In this document: positions 52,602 to 62,688 of the stretch, piece after piece
Layout of the letters: each line of letters starts with the position of its first letter
Position numbering within the stretch: position 1 is the stretch's first letter
Assembly (NCBI RefSeq): GCF_002742625.1
Contig: NZ_PEBF01000001.1
Coordinates: forward strand, 806,001-870,000
DNA: 64,000 nt
From: Caulobacter sp. FWC2
Lineage (GTDB): Bacteria > Pseudomonadota > Alphaproteobacteria > Caulobacterales > Caulobacteraceae
Reading direction: 5' to 3'
The notes under the pieces: model-generated
The model's input: only the letters and a program-made list of their open reading frames with translations
The model's database searches: none
Told to the model about the DNA's origin: nothing
Translations under genes and position numbers: made by a program

Positions 52602-53201
52602 ATGCACGAATCCAGCAAGTCCGTCTTCCACAAGATCAAGGATTCGCGCTACGCGACCCGCTACATCGTCGGCGACGGCATCGACATCGGGGCCGGCGAG
52701 GATTCGATCGGCCAGTACTACGAGTTCTTCCCGCTGATGAAATCGTGCCGTGGCTGGGACCTGCCCGACGGCGACGCCCAACTGATGGCCAGCGTGCCGG
52801 ACGCGACCTTCGACTTCGTCCACTCGTCCCACTGCCTGGAGCACATGCGCGATCCCAGGGAAGCGCTGGAGAACTGGCTGCGGATCCTAAAGCCTGGCGG
52901 CCACCTGGTGTGCCTGATCCCCGACGAGGATCTCTACGAGCAGGGCGTGTTCCCCTCGACCTTCAACACCGACCACAAGCACACCTTCACGATCTTCAAG
53001 AAGGCCTCCTGGTCCAGCGCCAGCATCAACCTGACGCAGCTGCTGGCCAGCCTGTCGGCCGATGTCGAGATCAAGAAGATCGAGCTGATGGACGCCACCT
53101 TCCGCTACGACTTCAACCAGCGGATCGGCGTGGACCGCTTCGACCAGACCCGCACGGCGGTCGGCGAGTGCGCGATCGAGTTCGTGCTGAAGAAGCTTTA
53201 A
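52602..53201 (+). CDS. Class I SAM-dependent methyltransferase
   Basis: A 199-residue protein from ATG 52602. GDGIDIGAGEDSIG is motif I (a variant glycine loop), FDFVHSSHCLEHMRDP is the methyltransferase_11-type segment with the acidic/His pattern, and LRILKPGGHLVCLIPDE is the post-motif strand. FNTDHKHTFTIF is unusual and may bind substrate. It is followed by a family A repeat. The acceptor molecule is unknown. Confidence 0.82.
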   Translation: MHESSKSVFHKIKDSRYATRYIVGDGIDIGAGEDSIGQYYEFFPLMKSCRGWDLPDGDAQLMASVPDATFDFVHSSHCLEHMRDPREALENWLRILKPGGHLVCLIPDEDLYEQGVFPSTFNTDHKHTFTIFKKASWSSASINLTQLLASLSADVEIKKIELMDATFRYDFNQRIGVDRFDQTRTAVGECAIEFVLKKL

Positions 53202-53206
53202 ATGAG

Positions 53207-53318
53207 CTCCCTTCCCCCTTGATGGGGGAAGGGCGGGGATGGGGGTGACACGGCGGTTCCGCCTGCACGGCCCTGCCCACCCCCACCCAACCCTCCCCCA
53301 TCCGCCGACGGGAGGGCT
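53207..53318. repeat. Palindromic intergenic repeat, family A
   Basis: Left arm CCCTTCCCCCTTGATGGGGG. The right arm is diverged (CCCCCATCCGCCGACGGGAG), so the outer stem is imperfect. Confidence 0.78.
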
Positions 53319-53324
53319 CAAAGC

Positions 53325-53356
53325 AAAACGCCCGCCCCGGTCTCCCGGGGCGGGCG
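53325..53356 (-). terminator. Rho-independent terminator of secA
   Basis: CGCCCGCCCCGG-TCTC-CCGGGGCGGGCG is a perfect 12-bp stem. On the minus strand it is followed by TTTTG. It lies 27 bp past the secA stop. Confidence 0.9.
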
Positions 53357-53383
53357 CTTCAAAACTCAGACCTCAGCCTCGCC

Positions 53384-56152
53384 TCAGATCAGCGAGCCGT
53401 GGCACTGCTTGAACTTCTTGCCCGAGCCGCAGGGGCAGGGGGCGTTGCGGTTGGTGCGTTCCCATTCTTCCGGCAGGGACGAGATCGGCAGGCCCTGGCG
53501 CTGTTGCGGCGACAGGCCGTCCGGGATGGCGCCGGCGACGGCGGCGTTCTCGCCGGTCAGCGGGTCCAGGTGGACCTCCTGGAGGCCCTCCAGCGACGCG
53601 TGCGGGATTTCCGGCTCGGCATAGGCGATCTCGACCGTCATCAGCCAACGGGTGGTGTTGGTGCGCAGGTCGCCCAGCAGCTTCTCGAACAGCGAGAAGG
53701 CCTCGGTCTTGTACTCGTTCAGCGGATCGCGCTGGCCGTAGCCGCGCAGGCCGATGACGTTGCGCAGGTGGTCCAGGTGCATCAGGTGCTCGCGCCACTG
53801 CAGATCGATCATCTGCAGCAGGAAGTTCTTCTCGACCGAGCGCATCTGCTCGGGCGTGATGATCACTTCGCGCTGGGCGGCGTACTCGTCGGCCGCCTTG
53901 GTCAGGCGGTTCTTGATCTCTTCGTCGGCGATGCCTTCCTCGGCGGCCCAGGCCTCGATCGGCAGGTCCAGGCCCAGGATCGACTGGACGCGTTCCTTCA
54001 GGCCCTCGATGTCCCACTGCTCGGCATAGGCCTTGGGCGGCAGGTGGCGGGCGATCAGGTCGTCGATCGTGTCGTGACGCATCTCGACGATGATGTCCGA
54101 GAGGTCGCTGGACTCCATGAACTCCTGGCGCTGCTCGAACACGGCCTTGCGCTGATCGTTGACGACGTCGTCGTACTTCAGGAGGTTCTTGCGGATCTCG
54201 TAGTTGCGCTGCTCGACGCGCTTCTGGGCGGTGGCGATGGCGTTGTTCAGCCACTTGTGGGTGATCGCCTCGCCTTCCTGGACGCCGAAGGTGCGCATGA
54301 TCGCGTCCAGGCGCTCGCCGGCGAAGATGCGCAGCAGGTCGTCCTCGCACGACAGGAAGAACTTCGACCGGCCCGGGTCGCCCTGACGGCCGGTGCGGCC
54401 GCGCAGCTGGTTGTCGATGCGACGGCTTTCGTGGCGCTCGGTGCCCAGCACGAACAGGCCGCCGGCGGCCAGGGCCTTTTCCCGGGCGACGACGATTTCG
54501 GCCTCGAGGCGCTTGCGCTCCTCGACTTCGTCCTCGTGGCTGATCTCCAGCCCCATGCCCTTCTGCTGCTGGCGCCAGTTGGCCAGGCGCATGTCGATAT
54601 TGCCGCCCAGCTGGATGTCGGTGCCGCGGCCGGCCATGTTGGTGGCGATGGTCACCGCGCCGGGCACGCCCGCGTCGGCGACGATGCCGGCTTCCTGTTC
54701 GTGGAAGCGGGCGTTCAGCACCTGGTGCGGGATGCCCTTCTGCTTCTTGCCGTTGTTCTCGAACGCGAAGCTGGACAGCAGCTTGGACAGTTCCTCGGAC
54801 TTCTCGATCGACACGGTGCCGACCAGGATCGGCTGGCCGCGCACGTGGCAGTCGGCGATCTGCTTGAGGATGGCCTCGTTCTTCTCGCGCTCGGTGCGAT
54901 AGACCTCATCGTCGTCGTCGATGCGCTTGATGACGCGGTTGGTCGGGATTTCCGAGACGCTCATCTTGTAGATGTCGTCGAATTCCTGGGCTTCCGTCGA
55001 CGCCGTGCCGGTCATGCCCGACAGCTTCTTGTAGAGGCGGAAGTAGTTCTGGATGGTCACCGAGGCCAGGGTCTGGTTCTCGGGCTGGACGTCGGCGCCT
55101 TCCTTGGCCTCGATGGCCTGGTGCAGGCCTTCCGACAGGCGGCGGCCCGTCATCATGCGGCCGGTGAACTCGTCGATCAGGATGACCTCGCCGCCCTTGA
55201 CGATGTAGTCCTTGTCGCGCGTGTACAGCACGTTGGCGCGCAGGGCCTGGTTGACGTGGTGGACCACCGAGACGTTGGCCGCGTCGTAGAGGCCCGCCGA
55301 GTCCTCGGCCAGGTGGCCGCCCGACATCAGGATCTCTTCGATCTTCTCCTGGCCGTCCTCGGTCAGGATGACCTGCTTCTGCTTCTCGTCGTGGTCGTAC
55401 GTGCCCTTGTCCTGGATCAGCTGCTTCACCAAGACGTCGATCGTCTTGTAGAAGCTGCTGCGGTCCTCGGTGGGGCCCGAGATGATCAGCGGGGTGCGGG
55501 CTTCGTCGATCAGGATCGAGTCCACTTCGTCGACGATGACGAAGTTGTGGCCGCGCTGGACCATTTCCTCGACGCTGTAGACGAGGTTGTCGCGCAGGTA
55601 GTCGAAGCCGAATTCGTTGTTGGTGCCGTAGGTGATGTCGCTGCGATAGGCGCGCTGACGCTCACCCTGGCTCAGGCCGTTGACGATCACGCCATAGCTG
55701 AGGCCCAGGAAGGTGTAGATCTGGCCCATCCAGTCGGCGTCGCGGCGGGCCAGGTAGTCGTTGACGGTAATGACGTGGACGCCCTTGCCTTCCAGGGCGT
55801 TGAGGTAGGTCGGCAGGGTGGCGACCAGGGTCTTACCTTCGCCCGTGCGCATTTCCGAGATGCCCGAGAAGTGCAGCACCATGCCGCCGACCATCTGGAC
55901 GTCGAAGTGGCGCATGCCCAGCACGCGTTTGCCGGCCTCGCGCACCACGGCGAAGGCCTCGTTCAGCACGTCTTCGAGCGTTTCACCCTTTTCAAGGCGG
56001 GCCTTGAATTCGGCGGTCTTGCCCCTCAGCGCCTCGTCCGAGAGGGCCGCGTATTCGGGTTCCAGAGCGTTGATCTTGGCGACCCGCGCGGCGAAGGCCT
56101 TGACCTTGCGTTCGTTGGAAGAGCCGAAGAGCTTTTTGGCGAGACCAAGCAT
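53384..56152 (-). CDS. secA: Preprotein translocase ATPase
   Basis: A 922-residue motor that drives unfolded proteins through Sec[11 protein letters not shown] is the Walker A loop of the first nucleotide-binding domain and DEVDSIL the DEAD-like Walker B. The preprotein cross-linking domain, [11 protein letters not shown] in the second motor domain, the helical scaffold and wing domains follow in order. The C-terminal [14 protein letters not shown] is the zinc-binding SEC-C tail that contacts SecB. Length and order are normal. It is divergent from the PpiC-type lipoprotein gene, itself an export-pathway factor. Confidence 0.97.
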   Translation of the reverse strand: MLGLAKKLFGSSNERKVKAFAARVAKINALEPEYAALSDEALRGKTAEFKARLEKGETLEDVLNEAFAVVREAGKRVLGMRHFDVQMVGGMVLHFSGISEMRTGEGKTLVATLPTYLNALEGKGVHVITVNDYLARRDADWMGQIYTFLGLSYGVIVNGLSQGERQRAYRSDITYGTNNEFGFDYLRDNLVYSVEEMVQRGHNFVIVDEVDSILIDEARTPLIISGPTEDRSSFYKTIDVLVKQLIQDKGTYDHDEKQKQVILTEDGQEKIEEILMSGGHLAEDSAGLYDAANVSVVHHVNQALRANVLYTRDKDYIVKGGEVILIDEFTGRMMTGRRLSEGLHQAIEAKEGADVQPENQTLASVTIQNYFRLYKKLSGMTGTASTEAQEFDDIYKMSVSEIPTNRVIKRIDDDDEVYRTEREKNEAILKQIADCHVRGQPILVGTVSIEKSEELSKLLSSFAFENNGKKQKGIPHQVLNARFHEQEAGIVADAGVPGAVTIATNMAGRGTDIQLGGNIDMRLANWRQQQKGMGLEISHEDEVEERKRLEAEIVVAREKALAAGGLFVLGTERHESRRIDNQLRGRTGRQGDPGRSKFFLSCEDDLLRIFAGERLDAIMRTFGVQEGEAITHKWLNNAIATAQKRVEQRNYEIRKNLLKYDDVVNDQRKAVFEQRQEFMESSDLSDIIVEMRHDTIDDLIARHLPPKAYAEQWDIEGLKERVQSILGLDLPIEAWAAEEGIADEEIKNRLTKAADEYAAQREVIITPEQMRSVEKNFLLQMIDLQWREHLMHLDHLRNVIGLRGYGQRDPLNEYKTEAFSLFEKLLGDLRTNTTRWLMTVEIAYAEPEIPHASLEGLQEVHLDPLTGENAAVAGAIPDGLSPQQRQGLPISSLPEEWERTNRNAPCPCGSGKKFKQCHGSLI

Positions 56153-56455
56153 GCGGGGGGAATCCGGTAGGACGGTTTGACGAGGAGGCCGGCGCTAAGG
56201 CTGTGCGGCCTCGACTACGGTAGATGAAGTCGCGCTGGATTAGCGGATAAATCCGCTATTCCGGTGCGGCCGGAGACTTAAGCACCGACCCTCATGGTGT
56301 CAACGCGAAGACCCCGGCGTTAGTAAGGCTTCTCGGGCCCTTAGTGTCCGTACTGCCTCAGTTTTCGCGAGCTCGAACGCTTTCGGCGCCGAAGCCGTTT
56401 CCTCTTGGCGAAAAACCGCGCTAGAGCGGCTTCAGCAAAGCCGGAGATCTTGGCC
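56153..56455. other. Divergent promoter region of secA and the PpiC-type gene
   Basis: A 303-bp gap with no convincing gene. TAGCGGAT-AA-ATCCGCTA at 56241-56258 is a perfect 8-bp inverted repeat, a possible operator or hairpin. No recognisable sigma-70 box stands out. The stretch is less GC-rich than the coding DNA on either side. Confidence 0.5.
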
Positions 56456-57430
56456 TTGAAGACCACTTCCCGCCTGATGAGCGCGCTCAGCGTCGTCGCC
56501 TGCGTCCTGGTGCTGGCCGCGTGCGGCCAGAACAAGGTCGCCGACAAGCCGCCGGAGCCCGGCGACACGGCCGTGGCGCGCGTCAACGGCCAGGTGATCT
56601 GGGCCTCCGACGTGAAGCGCGAGGCCGTGGCCCAGGGCCTGATCAGCGAGGGCGAACCGCTGGACATCTCCAGCGAGGTGTTCCGCCAGCGCCTCGACGA
56701 AGTCATCGACCAGAAGCTGCTGGCCTCCGAGGCCATCAAGCGCAAGATCGACAAGGAGGCTGTAGCCCAGCGCCGCCTGGCCGCCGCCCGCGAACGCATC
56801 CTGGGCGACATGCTGGTCGAGGGCGTGGTCGAGAAGGCCGTCACCGAGGACGCCATCCGCAAGCTCTATGCCGAGCAGCAGAAGCTTTCGAAGCGCTCGG
56901 AAGAGATCCGCGCCCGCCAGATCATCGTCGGCAGCCAGGCCGAGGCCGACAGCATCAAGAAGCTGCTGGCCTCCGGGGCCTCGTTCGACGCCCTGGCCAT
57001 GGAGCGCTCGACCGACCAGGCCACCCGCTTCAACGGCGGCGACCTGGGCTATTTCACCCTGGACGTCATGCCCGAGCCCTATGGCGTGGCCCTGAAGGAC
57101 GCCCAGAAGGGCGCGCTCGTCGGTCCGTTCGCGGCCGAGGGCGGCTGGGTCATCGTCAAGGTCGAGGACAAGCGCACCGAGGAGCCCATCACCCTGGAGG
57201 CGGCCCGCCCGCAGATCGTGCGCTTCCTGACCTATGATCAGGTCCGCGACGTGCTCGAGAAGCTGCGCGGCTCGGCCAAGGTCGAGATGCTGGTCGGCAA
57301 GCCCCAGGACGTGTCCGGCGCGGCCGGCGCTCAGGAGCCGGCTTCCGCCCCGGCGGAGCTGCAAGGCGCCGCGCCGGCCTCGGCGCCGGCCGCGCCGCCC
57401 GCCCAACCTACCCAACCCGCCAAGAAGTAA
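56456..57430 (+). CDS. PpiC-type peptidyl-prolyl isomerase lipoprotein
   Basis: A 324-residue periplasmic foldase. I chose TTG 56456, which gives KTTSRLMSALSVVACVLVLA then the lipobox Cys at about residue 23 in LAACGQN; ATG 56477 is an alternative. A SurA-N-like helical region (VNGQVIWASDVKREAVAQGL) leads to a parvulin domain at about 145-250 (RARQIIVGSQAEADSIKKLL, GGDLGYFTLDVMPEP, GPFAAEGGWVIVKVED). An Ala/Pro-rich tail ends the protein. It would be anchored to a membrane and aid folding of exported proteins, which fits its position beside secA. It is 11 bp before argJ. Confidence 0.87.
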   Translation: MKTTSRLMSALSVVACVLVLAACGQNKVADKPPEPGDTAVARVNGQVIWASDVKREAVAQGLISEGEPLDISSEVFRQRLDEVIDQKLLASEAIKRKIDKEAVAQRRLAAARERILGDMLVEGVVEKAVTEDAIRKLYAEQQKLSKRSEEIRARQIIVGSQAEADSIKKLLASGASFDALAMERSTDQATRFNGGDLGYFTLDVMPEPYGVALKDAQKGALVGPFAAEGGWVIVKVEDKRTEEPITLEAARPQIVRFLTYDQVRDVLEKLRGSAKVEMLVGKPQDVSGAAGAQEPASAPAELQGAAPASAPAAPPAQPTQPAKK

Positions 57431-57441
57431 GAGCGGCCCAT

Positions 57442-58932
57442 ATGACCAAGACTCCCCAGAAGGCCGACAAGACTTCGGGCAAGACCACCGTCGCGAAGGC
57501 CCCCGAGGCCGCCCAGGGTTCGGCCAATCCCGTCGCCGCCGCCGGCGCCGCCCTTGAGCGCGCCCTGGTCGACCCGCTGACCTCGGCCTTGAAGCGCGCC
57601 GGCCTGCGCCGCGGTCAGAAGTCGGCCGGCGAGGTCGCGACGCCTCCGGCTGCTCCGGCGCCCGCCAAGCCTGTCTCAGGGGGCGCGGGCAAGCCCGGCC
57701 TGGCGATCTCGCCCCTGGCCGTGCCGTTCCCGGTGATCCCGCCGATCGCCGGCGTCGAGATCGCCACTGGACGCGCCGGCTTCTACAAGCACGAGCGCGA
57801 GGACCTGGTCCTCATGCGCTTCGCCGAGGGAACCTCGGCGGCGGGGGTCTTCACCCGGCACGGCGTCGGCTCGGCGCCCGTTGACTGGTGCAAGCGCCAG
57901 CTGGCCGCGTCCGGCGGCGCGGACGTCCGCGCCCTGGTCGTCAACGCCGGCTGCGCCAACAGCTTCACCGGCCGTCCCGGCGCGGACGCCGTGCGCCGCG
58001 TGGCCACGGCCGTGGGCAAGCGCCTGGACTGCCGCCAGCGCGACGTGATGATGGCCTCCACCGGCGTCATCGGCGTCATCCTGGACGACAGCAAGATCAC
58101 CGCCCGCCTGCCCGAGGTCGAAGCCCGCCTGACGGCCGACGCCTGGGCCGAGGCTGGCCGCGCGATCATGACCACCGACACCTTCCCCAAGGGCGCCTAC
58201 GCTACGGCGATGATCGACGGGCATGAAGTGAAGATCGCCGGCATCGCCAAGGGCTCGGGCATGATCGCGCCCGACATGGCGACCATGCTGGCCTTCGTCG
58301 CGACCGACGCGGCCATCGCGCCCGCGGCGCTGCAGACCCTGGTCAGCCTCTATACCCGCACGACCTTCAACTGCGTGACGGTGGACGGCGATCGCTCGAC
58401 CAACGACACCCTGCTGTTGTTCGCCACCGGCCAGTCGGGGGCGCCCAAGATCCACCGCGCCGGCGACAAGCGCCTGGCCGACTTCCGCGAGAAGCTGGAA
58501 GCGGTGTTGCTGGATCTGGCGCTGCAACTGGTCAAGGACGGTGAAGGGGCGACCAAGTTCGTCAAGATCACCGTCAACGGCGCGCAGAGCCCCGCCTCGG
58601 CTCGCAAGATCGCCCGCACCATCGCCGAGAGCCCGCTGGTCAAGACCGCCTTCGCCGGCGAGGACGCCAACTGGGGCCGGATCGTCATGGCCGTGGGCCG
58701 CGCCGACGAGCCGGTCGCCCGCGAGAAGATCAGCGTCAAGTTCGGCGACCTCTATGCCGCCCGCGACGGCCTGATATCGGCCGAATACGACGAGGCCAAG
58801 ATGAGCGCCTACGTCAAGAACCAGCAGTTCGAGGTCAGCGTCGACGTCGGCGTCGGCAAGGGCTCGTCCACGGTGTGGACCTGCGACCTGACCAAGCAGT
58901 ACGTGGCGATCAACGGCGACTACCGGAGCTAG
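57442..58932 (+). CDS. argJ: Glutamate N-acetyltransferase/amino-acid acetyltransferase
   Basis: A 496-residue enzyme of arginine synthesis that moves acetyl from N-acetylornithine to glutamate. It self-cleaves before the Thr in GMIAPDMATMLAF, near residue 280, to give alpha and beta subunits. VVNAGCANSFTG, MASTGVIGV and FAGEDANWGRI are family signatures, and it ends AINGDYRS. The first 85 residues are an unusual Ala/Pro/Lys-rich, low-complexity extension (KTPQKADKTSGKTTVAKAPE) before the conserved core starts around LAVPFPVIPPIAGV. Most ArgJ proteins are near 400-410 residues, so the extension accounts for the extra length. Confidence 0.95.
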   Translation: MTKTPQKADKTSGKTTVAKAPEAAQGSANPVAAAGAALERALVDPLTSALKRAGLRRGQKSAGEVATPPAAPAPAKPVSGGAGKPGLAISPLAVPFPVIPPIAGVEIATGRAGFYKHEREDLVLMRFAEGTSAAGVFTRHGVGSAPVDWCKRQLAASGGADVRALVVNAGCANSFTGRPGADAVRRVATAVGKRLDCRQRDVMMASTGVIGVILDDSKITARLPEVEARLTADAWAEAGRAIMTTDTFPKGAYATAMIDGHEVKIAGIAKGSGMIAPDMATMLAFVATDAAIAPAALQTLVSLYTRTTFNCVTVDGDRSTNDTLLLFATGQSGAPKIHRAGDKRLADFREKLEAVLLDLALQLVKDGEGATKFVKITVNGAQSPASARKIARTIAESPLVKTAFAGEDANWGRIVMAVGRADEPVAREKISVKFGDLYAARDGLISAEYDEAKMSAYVKNQQFEVSVDVGVGKGSSTVWTCDLTKQYVAINGDYRS

Positions 58933-58938
58933 GCCTTT

Positions 58939-58963
58939 CTCCCTCCCTCAAAGAGGGAGGGAG
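58939..58963. terminator. Hairpin between convergent argJ and nadC
   Basis: CTCCCTCCCTC-AAA-GAGGGAGGGAG is a perfect 11-bp stem with a 3-nt loop. The U tract is weak (CCTTT before it on the minus-strand side), so it may work in either direction or not at all. Confidence 0.55.
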
Positions 58964-58975
58964 CTCGCCTGGCCG

Positions 58976-59824
58976 CTAGTTGGCGTCCAGCCCGATATCC
59001 AGCACCGGCGCCGAGTGGGTCAGGGCGCCGACGCTGATCACGTCGACGCCGGTCTCGGCGATGGCGCGGACGGTGGTGAGGTTCACCCCGCCCGAGGCCT
59101 CCAGCACCGCGCGGCCCTTGGCCAGGCGGACGGCGGTCGCCAGATCGGCGAGGCTGAAGTTGTCGAGCATCACCACGTCCGGCCCGTGCTTTAGGGCCTC
59201 GTCCAGCTGGTCCAGGCCGTCGACCTCGACCTCCACCTTGACCAGGTGGCCGGCATGGGCGCGGGCTCGCCTCACGGCTTCGCCCACCCCGCCGCAGGCG
59301 GCGACGTGGTTGTCCTTGATCAGGATGGCGTCATCCAGGCCGAAGCGGTGGTTGACCCCGCCGCCGCAGCGGACGGCGTACTTCTCCAGGGCGCGCAGGC
59401 CCGGCGTGGTCTTGCGTGTGTCGACGATGGTCGCCCCCGTGCCCTCGACCAGGCGGACATAGGCCCGCGTGAGGGTGGCGATGCCCGACAGGCGACCCAG
59501 CAGGTTCAGGCCGGTGCGCTCGGCGGCCAGCACGGCGCGGGCGTTCCCCTCGGCGCGGGCCAGGATCGCGCCCGGCATGACATCTGAGCCGTCTGGCGTC
59601 ACCACCTCGAAGGTCGCGGTCGGGTCGAGCGCCGCCAGCGACAGGCGCGCGCAGGACAGGCCCGAGACCCGGCCGTCCTGCCGGCTGGCCCAGACCACCG
59701 ACAGCCGGGCGTCCGGATCGATGCAGGCCTGGCCGGTGATGTCGCCAGCCCGGCCCAGGTCCTCGGCCAGGGCGTGATCGACGATCGGGCGGACGAGGAT
59801 GTCGTCCAGAGGTTGGATAATCAT
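58976..59824 (-). CDS. nadC: Quinolinate phosphoribosyltransferase
   Basis: A 282-residue enzyme making nicotinate mononucleotide from quinolinate and PRPP, the third step of de novo NAD synthesis. ATG 59824 (MIIQPLDDILVRPIVDHALA) overlaps the nadB stop by three bases as ATGA, giving translational coupling. EDLGRAGDITG, DTRKTTPGLR, CGGGVNHRFGLDDAILIKDN and LEASGGVNL are signature blocks. The frame runs upstream far into nadB in antiphase; that extension is spurious. Confidence 0.95.
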   Translation of the reverse strand: MIIQPLDDILVRPIVDHALAEDLGRAGDITGQACIDPDARLSVVWASRQDGRVSGLSCARLSLAALDPTATFEVVTPDGSDVMPGAILARAEGNARAVLAAERTGLNLLGRLSGIATLTRAYVRLVEGTGATIVDTRKTTPGLRALEKYAVRCGGGVNHRFGLDDAILIKDNHVAACGGVGEAVRRARAHAGHLVKVEVEVDGLDQLDEALKHGPDVVMLDNFSLADLATAVRLAKGRAVLEASGGVNLTTVRAIAETGVDVISVGALTHSAPVLDIGLDAN

Positions 59825-61335
59825 TCGGCGGCGTAGCGGACGGCGGCGTCCGCGCTCGTAAGGGTGACGAAGGTGCGGACCGGCTCGGCCGTGGCCGGGA
59901 AGTCGCGGCGATAGTGGCCGCCTCGGCTTTCCTGGCGGGCCAGGGCGGCGTCGACGATGAGCCGGGCGGCGACCAGCGGCGGGCAGGGGCCATAGGCGGG
60001 CTCCAGGGCGTCGATCTGCTCCAGCAGGCGGGTCAGGCCCGCCTGGTCGCGGATCACCCCGGCGTCGCGGCTCATGGCCTTGCGCAGGATCTGGAAGGCG
60101 GCGTCGGGCAGGTCGGGCAGGGGCGTCAGGCTGAGCGGCTCGCCGCCCGCCTGACCCTCGGACGCCGCCGCGTGGCCGGCGCGGGCGCCGAACACAGCCG
60201 CTTCCAGCAGGCTGTTGGACGCCAGGCGGTTGGCGCCCTGCACCCCGGTCGAGGCGCACTCGCCGGCGGCGTAGAGGCCCGGCAGGCTGGCGCGGCCGTC
60301 CAGATCCGTGGCGACGCCGCCCATGTGGTAGTGAACCGCTGGCACGACCGGGATCATCTCGCGGCGGGGGTCGAGGCCGCCGGCGCGGCAGGCCTCGAAC
60401 ACGGCCGGGAATTCCTTGGGGAAGTGCGGGCCGACGGCGGCCACGGCGTCCAGGAACGCGCCGCGCCCGGACTCGCGCTCGGCATGGATGGCGCGGGCCA
60501 CCACGTCGCGCGGGGCCAGCTCCTTGGCCGGGTGGTAGTCGGCCATGAAGGCGCGGCCGTCGGTGTTGCGCAGGATCGCGCCCTCGCCACGCAGGGCCTC
60601 GGTGGCCAGGGGGGCGGGATCGCGGCCGATGTCGATGGCCGTGGGGTGGAACTGCACGAACTCCGGATCGGCGATGGTCGCGCCGGCCAGGGCGGCCAGG
60701 CCCAGGCCCTCGCCGCGCACTTCCTTCGGCGTGGTGGTGACGGCATAGAGGCCGCCGATCCCGCCGGTGGCCAGGATCACGCTGTGGCTGCGGATCTCGA
60801 CCAGCGCGCCTTCGATCTCGGCGAGAACCCCGACCACGCGACCGGTCGCGTCTTGCAGGAGCCGGCGGGCGCGGGCGTTCTCGCGGACCTCGATGGTCGG
60901 GGCGGCGCGGACGGCGGCGATGACGGCGGCCATGATCGCCGCGCCGGCCCCGTCGCCGCCGACCCGGGCGACCCGGGCCTTGGCGTGGGCGGCTTCGAGG
61001 CTGAGCACGAAGTCTCCGCCCGTCTTGCGGTCGAACGGCGCGCCGAGGGCGGCCAGGTCGCGCACGGCCTGCGGACCTTCGCGGGTCAGCAGCTCGACGG
61101 CCTTGGGATCGCACAGGCCCGCGCCGGCGGCGATGGTGTCGGCGGCGTGCAGCGCGGGGGTGTCGTCGGCGGCCAGGGCGGCCGCCATGCCGCCCTGCGC
61201 CCAGGCGCTGGAGCAGCCGGTGGCCAGCGGCGTCGGCGACAGCACCAACGCCTTGTGCGCGGCCAGGGCGGCGCTGAGGCCGGCGAGACCGGCGCCGATG
61301 ATGACGGGGCCGTCGAAGGTGATGCGCTGGATCAT
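59821..61335 (-). CDS. nadB: L-aspartate oxidase
   Basis: A 504-residue FAD enzyme oxidising L-aspartate to iminoaspartate, the first step of NAD synthesis. ATG 61335 gives MIQRITFDGPVIIGAGLAGL, the GxGxxG Rossmann loop. VILATGGIGGLY, FVQFHPTAI, TEALRGEGAILRN and GVQGANRLASNSLLEA are succinate-dehydrogenase-flavoprotein-type blocks. The codons beyond ATG upstream run into a family A repeat and are not used. It lies between nadA and nadC in one operon. Confidence 0.95.
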   Translation of the reverse strand: MIQRITFDGPVIIGAGLAGLSAALAAHKALVLSPTPLATGCSSAWAQGGMAAALAADDTPALHAADTIAAGAGLCDPKAVELLTREGPQAVRDLAALGAPFDRKTGGDFVLSLEAAHAKARVARVGGDGAGAAIMAAVIAAVRAAPTIEVRENARARRLLQDATGRVVGVLAEIEGALVEIRSHSVILATGGIGGLYAVTTTPKEVRGEGLGLAALAGATIADPEFVQFHPTAIDIGRDPAPLATEALRGEGAILRNTDGRAFMADYHPAKELAPRDVVARAIHAERESGRGAFLDAVAAVGPHFPKEFPAVFEACRAGGLDPRREMIPVVPAVHYHMGGVATDLDGRASLPGLYAAGECASTGVQGANRLASNSLLEAAVFGARAGHAAASEGQAGGEPLSLTPLPDLPDAAFQILRKAMSRDAGVIRDQAGLTRLLEQIDALEPAYGPCPPLVAARLIVDAALARQESRGGHYRRDFPATAEPVRTFVTLTSADAAVRYAAE

Positions 61336-61345
61336 CTTACACTCC

Positions 61346-61490
61346 ACTCCCTTCCCCCTTGATGGGGGAAGGGTAGGGATGGGGGTGAACACAGCGGTTC
61401 AGCCATCCAGGAAGACGAAGGACGGGGTGGAAGCGGATCGGCCGCGTCACCCCCATCCCCAACCCTTCCCCCATCAAGGGGGAAGGGGGC
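61346..61490. repeat. Palindromic intergenic repeat, family A, inside the nad operon
   Basis: CCCTTCCCCCTTGATGGGGG at the left and CTTCCCCCATCAAGGGGGAA at the right. It separates nadA from nadB by 158 bp, in contrast to the overlapping nadB-nadC junction. Confidence 0.85.
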
Positions 61491-61493
61491 TCT

Positions 61494-62582
61494 TTAGATC
61501 AGCTCGACATTCACGTGATGCCGGGCCTTCACCAGGTCGTAACGCGCCGGTACGGCCGGCGGCGGCAGGTCGATCATCCGCTGCACGGCCAGGCGGGCGC
61601 GGTCGAGGATGTCGGCGTCGACCGTGACCTCGAACTGCTCGTAAACCAGGGCGTCATAGATGTTCTGCAGCGTGATCCGCTTCATGTGCGGACACATGTT
61701 GCAGGGGCCGATGAACTGGGTCGCCGGGCTTTCGGCCTGGACGTTGCTGGCCATCGAGCACTCGGTGATCAGCACCACCTGGGCCGGCTTGTGCTGGGCC
61801 ACATAGTCGTTCATCGCCGCCGTCGAGCCGGCGAAGTCGGCGGCTTCCAGGATCTCGGCCGGGCACTCGGGGTGGGCCAGCACCTCGGCGCCCGGCCAGG
61901 CCGCGCGCATGTCGGCGATGTCCTGGGCGGTGAAGCGCTTGTGCACCTCGCAGTGGCCGGCCCAGGCGATGATCTTGACGTCGGTCTGGCGCGCGACGTT
62001 GCGGGCCAGATATTCGTCAGGGATCAGGATGACCTTGTCGACACCCCATTCCCTGGCCGCCCATTCGACCACCTGCACGGCGTTGGCGCTGGTGCAGCAG
62101 ATGTCGGTCTCGGCCTTCACGTCGGCGGTGGTGTTGACATAGGTAACCACCGGGATGCCCGGATAGCGCTGCTTGATCAGTCGCACGTCGGCGCCGGTGA
62201 TCGAGGAGGCCAGGCTGCAGCCGGCCTTCAGGTCCGGGATCAGGATCTTCTTCTGGGGCGAGAGCACCTTGCTGGTCTCGGCCATGAAGTGGACGCCGGC
62301 CTGGACGATGATCTGGGCGTCGCTCTTGGCGGCTTCCTTGGCCAGGGCCAGGCTGTCGCCGACGAAGTCGCCCACGCCGTGGAAGATGTCCGGCGTCATG
62401 TAGTTGTGGGCCAGGATGGCGGCGTTCTTCTCGCGCTTGATCCGGTTGATCTCGGCGATCAACGGAGCCTGGACGCGCCACTCCATCGGCGTGACGTGGT
62501 GCTTGACCTTGTCCCAGACGCCGGCGGTTTCCGCCTCGACCTGGGCGGTGAACTCGAGCGGACCAGCAAACCCGTCAGCCAT
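61494..62582 (-). CDS. nadA: Quinolinate synthase
   Basis: A 362-residue [4Fe-4S] enzyme that condenses iminoaspartate with dihydroxyacetone phosphate. I chose ATG 62582 ([14 protein letters not shown]); the upstream ATG 62612 lies inside an operator palindrome. Three cluster Cys are visible: [19 protein letters not shown] and [29 protein letters not shown] is the substrate-binding start. It is the first gene of nadA-nadB-nadC and carries the operators upstream. Confidence 0.95.
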   Translation of the reverse strand: MADGFAGPLEFTAQVEAETAGVWDKVKHHVTPMEWRVQAPLIAEINRIKREKNAAILAHNYMTPDIFHGVGDFVGDSLALAKEAAKSDAQIIVQAGVHFMAETSKVLSPQKKILIPDLKAGCSLASSITGADVRLIKQRYPGIPVVTYVNTTADVKAETDICCTSANAVQVVEWAAREWGVDKVILIPDEYLARNVARQTDVKIIAWAGHCEVHKRFTAQDIADMRAAWPGAEVLAHPECPAEILEAADFAGSTAAMNDYVAQHKPAQVVLITECSMASNVQAESPATQFIGPCNMCPHMKRITLQNIYDALVYEQFEVTVDADILDRARLAVQRMIDLPPPAVPARYDLVKARHHVNVELI

Positions 62583-62595
62583 CTGATACTCCGTT

Positions 62596-62612
62596 ATGCT
62601 CAAAGTGAGCAT
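62596..62612. promoter_or_regulatory. nad operator 1, perfect palindrome
   Basis: ATGCTCA-AAG-TGAGCAT, a perfect 7-3-7 inverted repeat 14 bp upstream of the nadA start. It resembles what I recall of the alphaproteobacterial NadQ site; the regulator name is inference. Confidence 0.72.
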
Positions 62613-62688
62613 TTCCAGGGCCTCAAAAAACGCCGGAGCCTGCTTGAGCGTTCCCCGCAGGGGAAGCCCTCGGCCCTCGGCGTCCGGG

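Noticed and set aside
53399..56170. 923-residue open frame on the plus strand opposite secA
   Set aside because: A shadow of high-GC codon bias: it mirrors the secA gene, is rich in Val, Leu, Asp and Gly in antisense pattern, and has no recognisable domain. The minus-strand secA is unambiguous.
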